64,000 nt of DNA from Lactobacillus huangpiensis. GTDB lineage: Bacteria > Bacillota > Bacilli > Lactobacillales > Lactobacillaceae. The notes below the pieces were generated by a model. The model was given only the letters and a program-made list of their open reading frames with translations, did no database searches and was not told the DNA's origin. Both the position numbers and the translations under genes were made by a program. Positions 34,938 to 43,893 of the stretch are shown in pieces. Position 1 is the stretch's first letter. Each line of letters starts with the position of its first letter. The stretch spans positions 186,001 through 250,000 of the forward strand of contig NZ_BPPA01000002.1 in NCBI RefSeq assembly GCF_019972815.1. Reading direction: 5' to 3'.

Positions 34938-35738
34938 ATGGAAAATTGGCAAAAACAAAAAACCTACATTAAGACCTTTCCTGAAGATGACTGTGCAATT
35001 TCAACTAATGATTTGAGTGTTTTCTATGGTGGTACAGTTCAAAAGTTGTTTAATGTTAGCCTAAGCTTTAAGAAAAATACAATTACTGCATTAATAGGAG
35101 CATCTGGTTCAGGCAAATCAACATTTTTGCGCTCACTTAATCGTATGAATGATCGTGTGGCACGAGTTGACGGCAAAATCATGTTTCATGGCCTTAATGT
35201 TAATCAGAGCAAAATTAATGTTTATGAATTGCGGAAGGCAATTGGAATGGTTTTTCAAAAGCCTAATCCTTTTCCGAAGTCAATTAGAGAAAATATCACT
35301 TATGCCTTAAAAGCAAATGGTCAGCAGAATAAAAAGAAACTGGACCAAATTGTAGAAGAAAGTCTCAGAGCCGCTGCTTTATGGGATGAGGTAAAGGATA
35401 AACTCGATCAAAGTGCATTGGCTCTCTCGGGGGGTCAGCAGCAAAGATTATGCATTGCGCGTGCAATTGCTCTGAAACCTGAGATTTTACTTCTTGACGA
35501 GCCTGCCAGTGCTTTAGATCCAGTGTCTACTGCAAAACTTGAAGATACTTTAAAGCAGTTGAGAAAGAAATATACTATGGTTATGGTAACGCATAATATG
35601 CAGCAGGCTTCAAGAATTAGTGAATATACAGCATTCTTTCACTTGGGACATGCGTTAGAATATGATACTACTACAAATATTTTCACCAACCCTCAAGGTG
35701 AAATTACTGAGAAGTACATTCAGGGTAGTTTTGGATAA
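34938..35738 (+). CDS. pstB: Phosphate ABC transporter ATP-binding protein 1
   Basis: A 266-residue ATPase: Walker [21 protein letters not shown] (the NRMND stretch is PstB-specific), signature [11 protein letters not shown], Walker [14 protein letters not shown], switch His in VMVTHNMQQ. It powers phosphate import. It has a 25-residue N-terminal extension absent from the second PstB. A tandem pair of pstB genes is common in Lactobacillales. Confidence 0.95.
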   Translation: MENWQKQKTYIKTFPEDDCAISTNDLSVFYGGTVQKLFNVSLSFKKNTITALIGASGSGKSTFLRSLNRMNDRVARVDGKIMFHGLNVNQSKINVYELRKAIGMVFQKPNPFPKSIRENITYALKANGQQNKKKLDQIVEESLRAAALWDEVKDKLDQSALALSGGQQQRLCIARAIALKPEILLLDEPASALDPVSTAKLEDTLKQLRKKYTMVMVTHNMQQASRISEYTAFFHLGHALEYDTTTNIFTNPQGEITEKYIQGSFG

Positions 35739-35752
35739 AGGTGGCGTTATTG

Positions 35753-36508
35753 ATGACAAATGTGATGGAGGCTAAAAATGTTAAACTTAAGTATGGCAGT
35801 TTTGAAGCTTTACACGGTATAAGTTTAGCTTTTCCTGCTCAAAAATTGACTGCCTTGATTGGACCATCTGGGTGTGGCAAATCCACCTTTTTGCGCTGCT
35901 TAAATCGTATGAATGATGATATTGACGATATTAATATTACAGGTGAGATACTTTTAGAAGGAAAAGATATTTATCATTCTCATATTGATTTAGTTGCTTT
36001 ACGTAAGAAGGTGGGAATGGTTTTTCAACAGCCTACGCCGTTTCCGTTTTCAGTTTTTGATAATGTAGCTTATGGTTTACGCATAGCTGGTGTTAAAGAT
36101 AAAGAATTGATCGAACAGCGAGTTGAAGAAAGTTTGAAACAAGCTGCCATTTGGACTGAAACTAAAGACAGTTTGCAACGTAATGCTCTTGCTTTTTCAG
36201 GAGGACAACAGCAACGTATTTGTATAGCCCGGGCTCTGGCAATCAGACCGGAAGTTGTTTTACTTGATGAGCCAACTTCTGCTTTAGATCCAATATCAAG
36301 TTCAGAAATTGAAGAAACATTAATGGCTTTGAAACAGAAATATACTTTTATTATGGTGACACACAACTTGCAACAGGCGAGTCGGGTTTCAGATCAGGTA
36401 GCTTTTTTAATGAATGGTGAATTGATTGAATCAGGTTCGACACAAGAAATGTTCTTGTCACCTAAAAAAGAAATGACAAACAATTATCTTAACGGCCGTT
36501 TTGGCTAA
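35753..36508 (+). CDS. pstB: Phosphate ABC transporter ATP-binding protein 2
   Basis: A 251-residue PstB paralogue with Walker [21 protein letters not shown], signature [11 protein letters not shown], Walker [14 protein letters not shown] and [13 protein letters not shown] 35753 follows AAAGGTGGC with 8-nt spacing; GTG 35741 would be inside that ribosome site. The duplicate may form a heterodimer with the first copy or serve different conditions. Confidence 0.94.
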   Translation: MTNVMEAKNVKLKYGSFEALHGISLAFPAQKLTALIGPSGCGKSTFLRCLNRMNDDIDDINITGEILLEGKDIYHSHIDLVALRKKVGMVFQQPTPFPFSVFDNVAYGLRIAGVKDKELIEQRVEESLKQAAIWTETKDSLQRNALAFSGGQQQRICIARALAIRPEVVLLDEPTSALDPISSSEIEETLMALKQKYTFIMVTHNLQQASRVSDQVAFLMNGELIESGSTQEMFLSPKKEMTNNYLNGRFG

Positions 36509-36523
36509 TTTTGGAGGTGGATT

Positions 36524-37198
36524 ATGCACGAAATATTTTTAGATGAACTGAAAAAGTTGAACGCTCAGTTTATGGAAATGGGAGTCTTGGTCAATGATTT
36601 GATTGACAAGGGTACGCGTTCATTCGTTGAACATGATAAAAAGACGGCGCAAGAAATGATTGCGGAAGACAAGGAAGTAGCTAAAGAAGCTGTCAAGATC
36701 GAAAAAAAGGCTTTGGAATTAATGGCTTTACAACAGCCAGTTGCAACTGATTTCCGTGTTGTTATTAGTATTTTAAAAGCTACAACAGATTTGGAAAGAA
36801 TTGGAGAAAATGCGAATAGCATTGCCGTTGAAACTGTCAGAGTTAAAGGTAATCCACGTCTTCCAGAGGTCGAAAAAATAATTTCTAATATGACTCATCA
36901 GGTGCGTGAGATGCTGGTACAAGTATTAACAGCTTACGTGCAAGAAGATGAGAAAAATGCCAGACAAATGGTACTTGGACATGCTAAGGTTTTTAAAGAT
37001 TATAAGAATGCCAGACAAATGATTATAGACGGGGTTGAGCAGGAGCCTGATGCCGCTGTAGCTTCTGCCAGCTACTTTGTTATCATCAGATTACTAGAGA
37101 GAATAAGTGATCATATTGTGAATCTGGCCAGTTGGGTAATTTACAAAACTTCAGGTGAATTATTCGAATTAATAAAACCTCAGCCGAAAAAGAACTGA
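36524..37198 (+). CDS. phoU: Phosphate-transport regulator PhoU
   Basis: A 224-residue all-helical protein with two PhoU repeats. Each contains the acidic metal-binding run seen in ALQQPVATDFRVVISILKAT, DLERIGENANSIA and LLERISDHIVNLASWVIY. It links the transporter to the PhoR/PhoP system and restrains phosphate uptake. The TTGGAGGTGG site precedes ATG. It is the last gene of the operon, and no separate terminator is seen before the L10 leader. Confidence 0.95.
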   Translation: MHEIFLDELKKLNAQFMEMGVLVNDLIDKGTRSFVEHDKKTAQEMIAEDKEVAKEAVKIEKKALELMALQQPVATDFRVVISILKATTDLERIGENANSIAVETVRVKGNPRLPEVEKIISNMTHQVREMLVQVLTAYVQEDEKNARQMVLGHAKVFKDYKNARQMIIDGVEQEPDAAVASASYFVIIRLLERISDHIVNLASWVIYKTSGELFELIKPQPKKN

Positions 37199-37203
37199 TT
37201 GGC

Positions 37204-37232
37204 TTGCAATTAAGTTACATTCCTGTTATATT
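37204..37232 (+). promoter_or_regulatory. Probable rplJL promoter
   Basis: TTGCAA (37204-37209), 17 nt, TATATT (37227-37232), directly after phoU and 20 nt before the L10 leader. Confidence 0.55.
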
Positions 37233-37249
37233 TAATAAAGTAAATTCTA

Positions 37250-37350
37250 CCTAAGACTCGGGTGGCATGACGCCTTAATTTCCCGCCGAGGCCAGAAGAT
37301 ATTGATGAGTTTAAAACTCCATGTCTTTCTTGGCATGGAGTTTTTAATTG
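37250..37350 (+). promoter_or_regulatory. Ribosomal protein L10 leader
   Basis: The sequence from AAGACTCGGGTGGCATGACG through TTTCCCGCCGAGGCCAGAAG has the conserved kink-turn and paired elements of the L10 leader. It ends in a strong intrinsic terminator (AAAACTCCATG/CATGGAGTTTTT, 37313-37346). In Firmicutes the L10-L7/L12 complex binds this RNA and causes premature termination, which sets rplJL expression. Confidence 0.88.
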
Positions 37351-37394
37351 GGCCTGATGGAATTTATTATTAAATTTGATGGAGGTGAAATCGA

Positions 37395-37904
37395 TTGAGT
37401 AAAGCTGCTATTGCTGAAAAAGAAAAGTTTGTTGATGCGTTTGCTGAAGAACTTAAAGCTGCTAAAGCAATCTTAATAATTAACTACTTGGGTTTAACTG
37501 TTGAAGAAGTTACTAACATGCGTAAGGAACTTCGTGAAAACGATGTTAACATGAAGGTTGTTAAGAACACTTACTTAAGACGTGCTGCTGCTAAGGCCGG
37601 TATAGAAGGTCTTGATGAGACTTTTGTAGGTCCTACTGCTGTAATTTATACTGATAATGCTGATGACATTACCGAACCAGCTCGTATCGTTTCAAAATAC
37701 GAAGATGATTATGATGTTATCGATATTAAGGGTGGTATGCTGGAAGGTAAATTGACTTCTAAAGAAGAAATCAAGGAACTTGCTGCCATTCCTGGTCGCG
37801 AAGGATTATTGTCAATGCTTGTTTCTGTATTACAAGCTCCAGTACGCAATTTCGCATATGCTGTTAAAGCTGTTGCTGATTCAAAAGATGAATCTGCAGA
37901 ATAA
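37395..37904 (+). CDS. rplJ: 50S ribosomal protein L10
   Basis: A 169-residue stalk-base protein with ILINYLGLTVEEVTNMRKEL, the RRAAAKAGIEGLDE region and a C-terminal helix that carries L7/L12 dimers (PVRNFAYAVKAVAD). The start codon is TTG 37395 with a perfect GGAGGTGA site. It is co-transcribed with rplL under the L10 leader. Confidence 0.97.
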   Translation: MSKAAIAEKEKFVDAFAEELKAAKAILIINYLGLTVEEVTNMRKELRENDVNMKVVKNTYLRRAAAKAGIEGLDETFVGPTAVIYTDNADDITEPARIVSKYEDDYDVIDIKGGMLEGKLTSKEEIKELAAIPGREGLLSMLVSVLQAPVRNFAYAVKAVADSKDESAE

Positions 37905-37946
37905 ATAAAATAATTTATATCTAAAAATTTCGGAGGATAAATAAGT

Positions 37947-38312
37947 ATGGCTTTAGATACTGATAAGATTATTGAAGACTTAAAAGGTGCTTCAATTCTT
38001 GAATTAAATGACCTGGTAAAGGCTATTGAAGATGAATTTGGTGTTTCTGCTGCTGCTCCAGTTGCTGCTGCAGGTGCCGCTGGTGGCGAAGCTGCTGCTA
38101 AGTCAACATATGACGTTGAATTGACAGAAGCTGGCCAAGAAAAAGTTAAGGTTATTAAGGCTGTCCGTGACATTACTGGTCTCGGCCTTAAGGACTCAAA
38201 AGATCTTGTTGATGGCGCTCCTAAGAACGTTAAGGAAGGCGTTTCTGAAGACGAAGCTAACGACATTAAATCTAAGCTTGAAGATGTTGGCGCTACAGTT
38301 ACATTGAAATAA
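37947..38312 (+). CDS. rplL: 50S ribosomal protein L7/L12
   Basis: This 121-residue stalk protein recruits translation factors. The N-terminal dimer domain ([20 protein letters not shown]), an Ala/Gly hinge and the C-terminal globular domain ([20 protein letters not shown]) are all clear. The CGGAGGATA site precedes ATG. It is the end of the rplJL operon. Bacillus continues with rsmC-like ybxB next; here an envelope gene cluster is inserted. Confidence 0.97.
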   Translation: MALDTDKIIEDLKGASILELNDLVKAIEDEFGVSAAAPVAAAGAAGGEAAAKSTYDVELTEAGQEKVKVIKAVRDITGLGLKDSKDLVDGAPKNVKEGVSEDEANDIKSKLEDVGATVTLK

Positions 38313-38339
38313 TTGTAGTCCGATCGGACAAGTTATAAG

Positions 38340-38376
38340 AAAAGACGTATTTGCAATTTGCAAATACGTCTTTTTA
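38340..38376. terminator. Terminator between rplL and the NlpC/P60 gene
   Basis: AAAAGACGTATTTGC pairs perfectly with GCAAATACGTCTTTT, with T-tracts on both strands, so it can serve both rplL (+) and the converging envelope gene (-). Confidence 0.93.
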
Positions 38377-38430
38377 TTTTTCGAGAGATTTTATTAAAAT
38401 TAGACTTAAGCTAAAGGCGGTTAGTTATTT

Positions 38431-39570
38431 TTACATAATTCTTCTGACAATGCCATCAGGATAGTGAACTGATAAATACTTTGAATTGCGTGAGTTCCAG
38501 AATTTATCTTGTAAGCTGGAAACTCCAACCCCACCGTTGTCAGTGTATGGACTATCATGTAAAAATAATCCTTTTCCGAGGTACATTCCAACATGGGCTA
38601 AATGACCATCGTCTTTATCATCGAAGAAAATGAGATCGCCACGTTTTTTGTTTTTATAATTAATGGGTTTGCCATTATAACATTGACTAAATGTGGTTGA
38701 TCCTAGATGATGGCCTGCTTTAGTAAAAAGATAATTCATAAAACTAGAACAGTCAAAATGTCGTGATTTTTCGTCATATTTTGAATGATCAATCATTTTT
38801 TCACCGATTTTGATAATACGCTCAAGAGATTTTTTATTGCCCTCTAAAGATTTTAAATTATATTTGATATTTTTTCCTAAAATCCAATAATTTTTCCCTT
38901 GATGTTTAAAACGATAATAAACTGCATGCAAATTAGTATGGGCAATCATGTTGACATAAACCCACTTATTCTTCAAATGTAATTTTTTACTGGTTCCTAT
39001 TTTTCTAGCTTCGTTAGTGTGAGCTGGTAAGTTATACAATTTGGCATTTCTGATAATTTTCATTTTATAATTTATTTTATTTTTAGTTAATAAAAACTGA
39101 TTGAAAGCTTTTTTATTCAGCCACCCATACTTGGTCTTAACAAAAGTTCCTTTGTTAGTTTTCGCTATTTTGCTATAGCTAATTTGTTTTTTATACCAAT
39201 TTTTGACTGATCTTTTTTTACTGGTTAATGTTTTACTAAAGCGATAATGGGTTTGATAAATTTTACCACTGCCTTTTTTCCTTAAATAGATAATCTTTGG
39301 TGCTTTTTTTTGTTTTTTATCAGTGTTGATTGACTTGTGGGACTGAGAATTATCTTTACTCTTATTAGAATTTACAGTCTGATTATTATCAAAACTGGAA
39401 TTATCACTAATGTCTGATTTAGATTGGTTTTGCTCTTTTTGTTCATTGTTTGGCTGATTAGTGATCGTTTGTGTACTGATAGTATCTGCAGAAACTTTTA
39501 CACTAAAACTGAATATTCCCAAAAATGATAGACTGATAAACATTAAAAATAGTTTTGATTTGCTTAACAT
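38431..39570 (-). CDS. Secreted NlpC/P60 peptidoglycan endopeptidase with SLAP/SH3-like modules
   Basis: A 379-residue exported protein. The signal peptide ends near VSADT. A Ser/Asn/Gln-rich linker of about 65 residues follows, then two Lys-rich surface-layer-like modules (about residues 95-245, with GTFVKTKYGWLNKKAFNQF). The C-terminal NlpC/P60 domain has catalytic Cys in HFDCSSFMNYLF, His in DGHLAHVGMYLG and a third His in LFLHDSPY. It would cut stem peptides in the wall. ATG 39570 follows TTGGAGC; an in-frame TTG at 39585 is the only longer option. Confidence 0.88.
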   Translation of the reverse strand: MLSKSKLFLMFISLSFLGIFSFSVKVSADTISTQTITNQPNNEQKEQNQSKSDISDNSSFDNNQTVNSNKSKDNSQSHKSINTDKKQKKAPKIIYLRKKGSGKIYQTHYRFSKTLTSKKRSVKNWYKKQISYSKIAKTNKGTFVKTKYGWLNKKAFNQFLLTKNKINYKMKIIRNAKLYNLPAHTNEARKIGTSKKLHLKNKWVYVNMIAHTNLHAVYYRFKHQGKNYWILGKNIKYNLKSLEGNKKSLERIIKIGEKMIDHSKYDEKSRHFDCSSFMNYLFTKAGHHLGSTTFSQCYNGKPINYKNKKRGDLIFFDDKDDGHLAHVGMYLGKGLFLHDSPYTDNGGVGVSSLQDKFWNSRNSKYLSVHYPDGIVRRIM

Positions 39571-39698
39571 TTTAGCTCCAATCAATTTTAAAAAAATTTA
39601 ACTACATTTACCATTTTATAATATAATAAAATTTATAGTTAATTAATTTTAAAATATCACCTGTAATTTTAAATTTGAAAATGTATAGGGAGGTATAG

Positions 39699-40721
39699 GT
39701 GCAAGTCAAAAATAAGTGTATTTTTGGACTTTTTTCTATAATAGCAGCTTTTTTTGTGAGCGCTTCAGTAGTTCAGGCTGATGAAACTATTCAAATTGAC
39801 AGCAATAGTGCAAACAATAAAGTGGATCAAAAAACTAAAAAGAAAAAACATAAGACTACAGTTTATAGTCACAATCAAGACAAATCAGTTGGTCAATATA
39901 CTAAGTATATTCATGGAAAAAAGCCTAAAACCAAAGCAAAAGCTTACTTAGTTTTGGATCGTAAGACTGGAGAAGTACTGCTAGCAAAAAATGCGAAGAA
40001 GCGCTATTTAACAGCATCTACTGGGAAACTAATGACGATTTATTTAGCCAGGCGCAAGCTTGCCCGTAATCCGCATGATTGGCAAAAAAAGCTCAAGTTT
40101 TCTAGCACATTGGTAAAAATGGCCAAAAATCCCAATCTTAACTACTTTCATGTAAAAAAAGGAAAAAAGTATACTGTCAAAGAGATCATGTCTTCAGCAA
40201 TAATTGATTCCGACAATAACTCTGCAATTCGATTGGGTCAATGGGTTGCAGGTTCAAATAAGAAATTCATCAAAATGATGAATAAACAGGCAAAGCTATG
40301 GCATCTTTCCGCAAATTTCGTATCAGCTTCAGGGCTTGAAAACAGTGATTTAGCACCTTATGGATATTATGTTAAAGGTGCTTGGAGTTCAGGAAACTTA
40401 TTATCGGCAAAAGATTTAGCAATAATTGGTTATCATGTTGCTCATGATTATCCCAGTTTGATGAAATTTTTTGTCACACCTGAGATGTATGTGGCAGGCC
40501 AGAAATTGCATAACTATAATGATACACTGCCTGGTCGTAAATATAACGTTAAATCCTTCAAAACCGATGATATGAAAACAGGCTGGACGCCACGATCCGG
40601 CTATTGTTTTGTTGGCAGCTGTAAAAAAGGCACTGGAAGAATTGTAGTTGTACTGCATGACAAAAATGAGTTTTCAGATGCCAATAAGTTGGTAAAATTT
40701 ACGTATATGCATCGTAGTTAG
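39699..40721 (+). CDS. D-alanyl-D-alanine carboxypeptidase (PBP5-like)
   Basis: A 340-residue exported serine peptidase S11. It has a signal peptide to about VVQADE, a Lys-rich linker, then the three penicillin-binding motifs: STGK (TASTGKLMTIY), SDN (IIDSDNNSAIRLG) and KTG (DDMKTGWTPRSGY). It removes the terminal D-Ala of stem peptides and limits cross-linking. The start is GTG 39699 behind AGGGAGG. There is no obvious C-terminal membrane anchor helix, so it may be secreted or bound through the basic linker. First gene of a four-gene run of exported proteins. Confidence 0.9.
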   Translation: MQVKNKCIFGLFSIIAAFFVSASVVQADETIQIDSNSANNKVDQKTKKKKHKTTVYSHNQDKSVGQYTKYIHGKKPKTKAKAYLVLDRKTGEVLLAKNAKKRYLTASTGKLMTIYLARRKLARNPHDWQKKLKFSSTLVKMAKNPNLNYFHVKKGKKYTVKEIMSSAIIDSDNNSAIRLGQWVAGSNKKFIKMMNKQAKLWHLSANFVSASGLENSDLAPYGYYVKGAWSSGNLLSAKDLAIIGYHVAHDYPSLMKFFVTPEMYVAGQKLHNYNDTLPGRKYNVKSFKTDDMKTGWTPRSGYCFVGSCKKGTGRIVVVLHDKNEFSDANKLVKFTYMHRS

Positions 40722-40752
40722 AAAATAAATTAAAGAAGGTGAGTAATAAATA

Positions 40753-41322
40753 GTGAAAATAAAAAAGAATAAATTTATAATGGTAAGTTTTTTAATTATT
40801 TTTTGCGGACAAATATTAAATTTTGGTCAGAAAAAAATATTGGCAAAATCTGTTACTGAAATTCCACGAGAATATATGCGTAAACCGATTAGTTATACTA
40901 AGTCTTCTGAAATTAAGCCATATCCTCATGGGATGAATGTTAAAAAAGATAAGATAGTAGTCTCATTAAAAAAACAACGCGCTTATTTAATACGTGGTCG
41001 AAAAACCAGATACGAGTTCTATGTTTCAACAGGTGCAAATAACTCAACACCAAAGGGACATTTTCGTGTTAATACATATCGGGCCCCGTGGTTTTATTCT
41101 GCAAGTGAAAAAATGGGAGCAAGATATGCGGTAGGCTGGCTGCAAGGCGGCTTATATCTTTTTCATGAAAATCCGCGTAATATTCACCACAAATTAATTA
41201 AAAAGGTAGCCAACAAATTGGGAAAAAAGCCAACCTCTCATGGATGTATCCATTTAAGTACAAGCGATGCAAAATGGTTTTATCAAAAAGCACCAACTGG
41301 ACTAAGAGTTATTATTAAATAA
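40753..41322 (+). CDS. L,D-transpeptidase (YkuD family)
   Basis: A 189-residue exported protein with an N-terminal hydrophobic signal/anchor. The YkuD domain shows KIVVSLKKQRAYLIRGRK, YVSTGANNSTPKGHF, His in LFHENPRNIHH and the catalytic SHGCIHLS. The position after the Cys-Ile, usually Arg, is His here. It would form 3-3 peptide cross-links or attach wall proteins. It starts at GTG 40753 after GAAGGTGAG. It follows a D,D-carboxypeptidase that makes the tetrapeptide donor such enzymes need. Confidence 0.88.
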   Translation: MKIKKNKFIMVSFLIIFCGQILNFGQKKILAKSVTEIPREYMRKPISYTKSSEIKPYPHGMNVKKDKIVVSLKKQRAYLIRGRKTRYEFYVSTGANNSTPKGHFRVNTYRAPWFYSASEKMGARYAVGWLQGGLYLFHENPRNIHHKLIKKVANKLGKKPTSHGCIHLSTSDAKWFYQKAPTGLRVIIK

Positions 41323-41333
41323 AGGAGAAAGCA

Positions 41334-42281
41334 ATGAAAAAATTTAATTATCGTAAAACTGTAGCAGTACTATTAACATTTACAAGTATAGCAAGTGGCA
41401 TGTCTTTTAGTTCAATAACTACAGAAGCTAAGAAAGTTTCAAGCAGTGTGGTTTTGAAAGCACCAGCTGTTAAAAGGGTAAAAGTCAAAAAAAGAACATA
41501 TTACTATAATAAAAAAGGCAAGAAGTTAAAGAAAAAGATTTTAAAAAAGGGCAAGAAGCTAAAGGTTGTTAAAAAAGCCAAGAAAATAAAAGGAAAAAAA
41601 TTTTATCTTGTAACTAAAAATAGATTTGTTCTAGTAAAAGATGTTGCAAATATTAAGTCAAAGATTAAAAAGCCACAAAAACAGCCTGTAAATCAAAGCA
41701 CCCAAACCAATCCAGGTAATTCTACCAATCCAGTAGATACAGATACACCTGCAAACTCTGCTAATACAGGTACAACTCAGCCTACTCAAAATAATTCTAC
41801 AATTGCTGATTTTTCAATCAGTGAGTTTAGACAGGAATTCTTAAAAGAGTTGAATAATGAGAGAACAAAACGTGGGTTAAGCCCAGTGGCGGAAGATTCT
41901 CATCTTGATGAAGTTGTACAGGAAAGAACTAAATTATTACCAGATAATTTTGCTCATGTGGATGCGAATGGAAGATTTATCTTAAATGACTTCTTTGATA
42001 AAGCTGGAATCAGTCGTAACAGTACCTCTGAATGTCTAGCGATGTTTCCTTGGGGTTGGACAATGGATCATTCAAGTAACCAGCTTGTTGAGGCCCAACA
42101 TGGTGGCACTAGTGCTTTAGTGGCCGATAACATGGTTTATGAGTATATTTATGATGATGCTGCATCCAATTGGGGTCACCGTGACATTTTGCTTAATCCT
42201 AAGGATAAGACAATTGGACTTGGTGCAGTAGTAGATAACAACAGTGATCAAATTTACTCATCGGTTGGAGTTACATATTAA
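41334..42281 (+). CDS. Secreted CAP (SCP/PR1) domain protein with N-terminal SLAP-like module
   Basis: A 315-residue exported protein. The signal peptide ends near TTEAKK. Residues about 45-105 form a very Lys-rich SLAP-like wall-binding segment (TYYYNKKGKKLKKKILKKGK). A Thr/Asn/Pro linker follows, then a CAP domain (about 165-315) with LKELNNERTKRGLSPVAED, FAHVDANGRF and SNWGHRDILLNPKDKTIGLG. CAP proteins of bacteria are of uncertain activity; many are surface-exposed. AAAGGAGAAAGC precedes ATG, 11 nt after the transpeptidase gene. Confidence 0.86.
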   Translation: MKKFNYRKTVAVLLTFTSIASGMSFSSITTEAKKVSSSVVLKAPAVKRVKVKKRTYYYNKKGKKLKKKILKKGKKLKVVKKAKKIKGKKFYLVTKNRFVLVKDVANIKSKIKKPQKQPVNQSTQTNPGNSTNPVDTDTPANSANTGTTQPTQNNSTIADFSISEFRQEFLKELNNERTKRGLSPVAEDSHLDEVVQERTKLLPDNFAHVDANGRFILNDFFDKAGISRNSTSECLAMFPWGWTMDHSSNQLVEAQHGGTSALVADNMVYEYIYDDAASNWGHRDILLNPKDKTIGLGAVVDNNSDQIYSSVGVTY

Positions 42282-42382
42282 GTGACGAAAAAGACTTGTT
42301 AAAAGTTGTCTGTTAACAATAAAACATGTCAGCTTTAGTAAGTAATTTGATTAAATAATATTAAACGTCCTTTGAGGTAAAA

Positions 42383-43153
42383 ATGAAACATCATAAACCT
42401 GCCAAAATTTTGGCTTACATAACTATAGGGTTAGTCAGTCTAGCCTTGCCGTTTACTGCAAAAAGCTCTGAAATAAAGGCATCCTATAATGAATACAATT
42501 ATTACAGCCTTAAGCATCTAATTCCAAAAAAACATCCTAAAAAGTATGATTACTGCTATAAACTGCAAAAAAAGGCCTCTAAAAAAGCCTATGCTAAGAA
42601 TCCTTGGATTCATATGAATGGTTATGTTGTCACCGATCATAGTGGATACACAAAATACACTAAAAATATGAAACCAGTTAAATCTTCATATTATCCGAGA
42701 TTTAAACAATTAAAGGCTCACGCGGTTAGTGCAGACTTTTCAAAAGGTAACTTCATTATGCACTATAAAACTAGGGATAATGCAATAATTCATGGCATAG
42801 CTTTTAAGAAAAAGCAGAATATCAAGGTCAAAAGAATTAAATTAACTCCTAATATTTTGCTTAAAGCTTTTTATAAAGACTTTATTGATCCAAAAGGTGG
42901 TTTTAAATTAAAAAAGGGTAACGAAACAGATTTTCTTGCATCTAAAAAGCAAAAACACTTTTATCAGAATTGGAAGATTGATACCTCTGATACTATGAAA
43001 GATACCGTAGCTGATTTTATGGATACAGTTCGTTTTGGTAATGTTGAGATAAATGATCCCAGTTACGGCTATCATTATATATTCTTTAAAATAGATAAAT
43101 TTAAAAAATATAAAAACTATGTGAAGTTTCGCATGCTTTACGGTATTTACTAA
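42383..43153 (+). CDS. Secreted lysine- and tyrosine-rich protein, unknown function
   Basis: A 256-residue protein with a signal peptide (MKHHKPAKILAYITIGLVSL, core to about residue 28). The mature part is strongly basic and aromatic with repeated Lys-Lys and Tyr runs (HPKKYDYCYKLQKKASKKAY). No catalytic motif is visible. It lies 101 nt after the CAP gene, with its own TTTGAGG site, and is closed by a terminator. Given the four neighbouring wall proteins, binding to anionic wall polymers is a reasonable but unproved guess. Confidence 0.72.
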   Translation: MKHHKPAKILAYITIGLVSLALPFTAKSSEIKASYNEYNYYSLKHLIPKKHPKKYDYCYKLQKKASKKAYAKNPWIHMNGYVVTDHSGYTKYTKNMKPVKSSYYPRFKQLKAHAVSADFSKGNFIMHYKTRDNAIIHGIAFKKKQNIKVKRIKLTPNILLKAFYKDFIDPKGGFKLKKGNETDFLASKKQKHFYQNWKIDTSDTMKDTVADFMDTVRFGNVEINDPSYGYHYIFFKIDKFKKYKNYVKFRMLYGIY

Positions 43154-43161
43154 AATCCAAG

Positions 43162-43209
43162 AAACTAATTATGTTCGAAAATATCTTTTAAACATAATTA
43201 GTTTTTTTA
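43162..43209 (+). terminator. Intrinsic terminator of the envelope cluster
   Basis: AAACTAATTATGTT pairs with AACATAATTAGTTT across a 15-nt loop and ends in seven T residues. Confidence 0.9.
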
Positions 43210-43212
43210 TAT

Positions 43213-43240
43213 TTGCAAAAATTTACATGTCCGCTAAAAT
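43213..43240 (+). promoter_or_regulatory. Probable promoter of the rsmC-tadA unit
   Basis: TTGCAA (43213-43218), 16 nt, TAAAAT (43235-43240), 33 nt before the methyltransferase start. Confidence 0.55.
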
Positions 43241-43272
43241 TATCTGGATAAGGTTTTAGAAATGAGTGAATT

Positions 43273-43893
43273 ATGACTGAAAAAGAAAACCAAATGTATT
43301 TTACTGAGAATCCCACTTCTCAGCATGATGAGCATATAATTGATTATCAAGTCAACGGCATTGATCTCAAATTTACCACTGATGCCGGAGTTTTTTCGAA
43401 ATTACGCGTGGATTATGGTTCAGGTGTTTTAATTAAGAAAATGCTTGATGTAGATTTTCCTCAAAACAATATTTTAGATGTTGGCACCGGATATGGACCA
43501 ATCGGTCTTTTTGCAGCTAAATTTTGGCCAAAGCAAACAGTAGAAATGATAGACGTAAATGAACGTGGATTGAACCTAGCGAAAAAGAATGCTGAACTTA
43601 ACCATATAGATAATGTTGCTATTTTTTCTTCTGATGTTTATAGCCATATTTCATCAGCAAAGAAATATGGCTTAATTCTGACTAATCCACCGATTCGAGC
43701 AGGTAAAGAAGTTGTTTCAAATATTTTGTATGGTGCGAAAAATCATTTGGTAACTGATGGGGTTTTACTAGTAGTAATTCAGAAAAAACAGGGTGAACCG
43801 AGTGCCCGTAAATTATTAACAAAAACTTTTGGCAACTGTACCATTTTAAAAAGAGATAAAGGTTACTACGTTTTGCAGGCGGTGAATAATTAA
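43273..43893 (+). CDS. Class I SAM methyltransferase, RsmC-like (YbxB)
   Basis: A 206-residue methyltransferase with SAM-binding motif I NILDVGTGYGPIGLFAAK, an acidic post-I strand (VEMIDVNERGLNLAKKN) and the RNA-guanine N2 motif NPPIRAGKEV. It is the short RsmC-type enzyme (16S rRNA G1207) found in Firmicutes next to ribosomal genes. In Bacillus the orthologue ybxB follows rplL directly. It overlaps tadA by 1 nt (TAATG). Confidence 0.88.
   Translation: MTEKENQMYFTENPTSQHDEHIIDYQVNGIDLKFTTDAGVFSKLRVDYGSGVLIKKMLDVDFPQNNILDVGTGYGPIGLFAAKFWPKQTVEMIDVNERGLNLAKKNAELNHIDNVAIFSSDVYSHISSAKKYGLILTNPPIRAGKEVVSNILYGAKNHLVTDGVLLVVIQKKQGEPSARKLLTKTFGNCTILKRDKGYYVLQAVNN

Noticed and set aside
37709-38266. 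185-residue minus-strand ORF over rplJ-rplL
   Set aside because: It is the shadow of two highly expressed ribosomal genes; Ser/Ala-rich composition comes from complementing their Ala/Gly codons.
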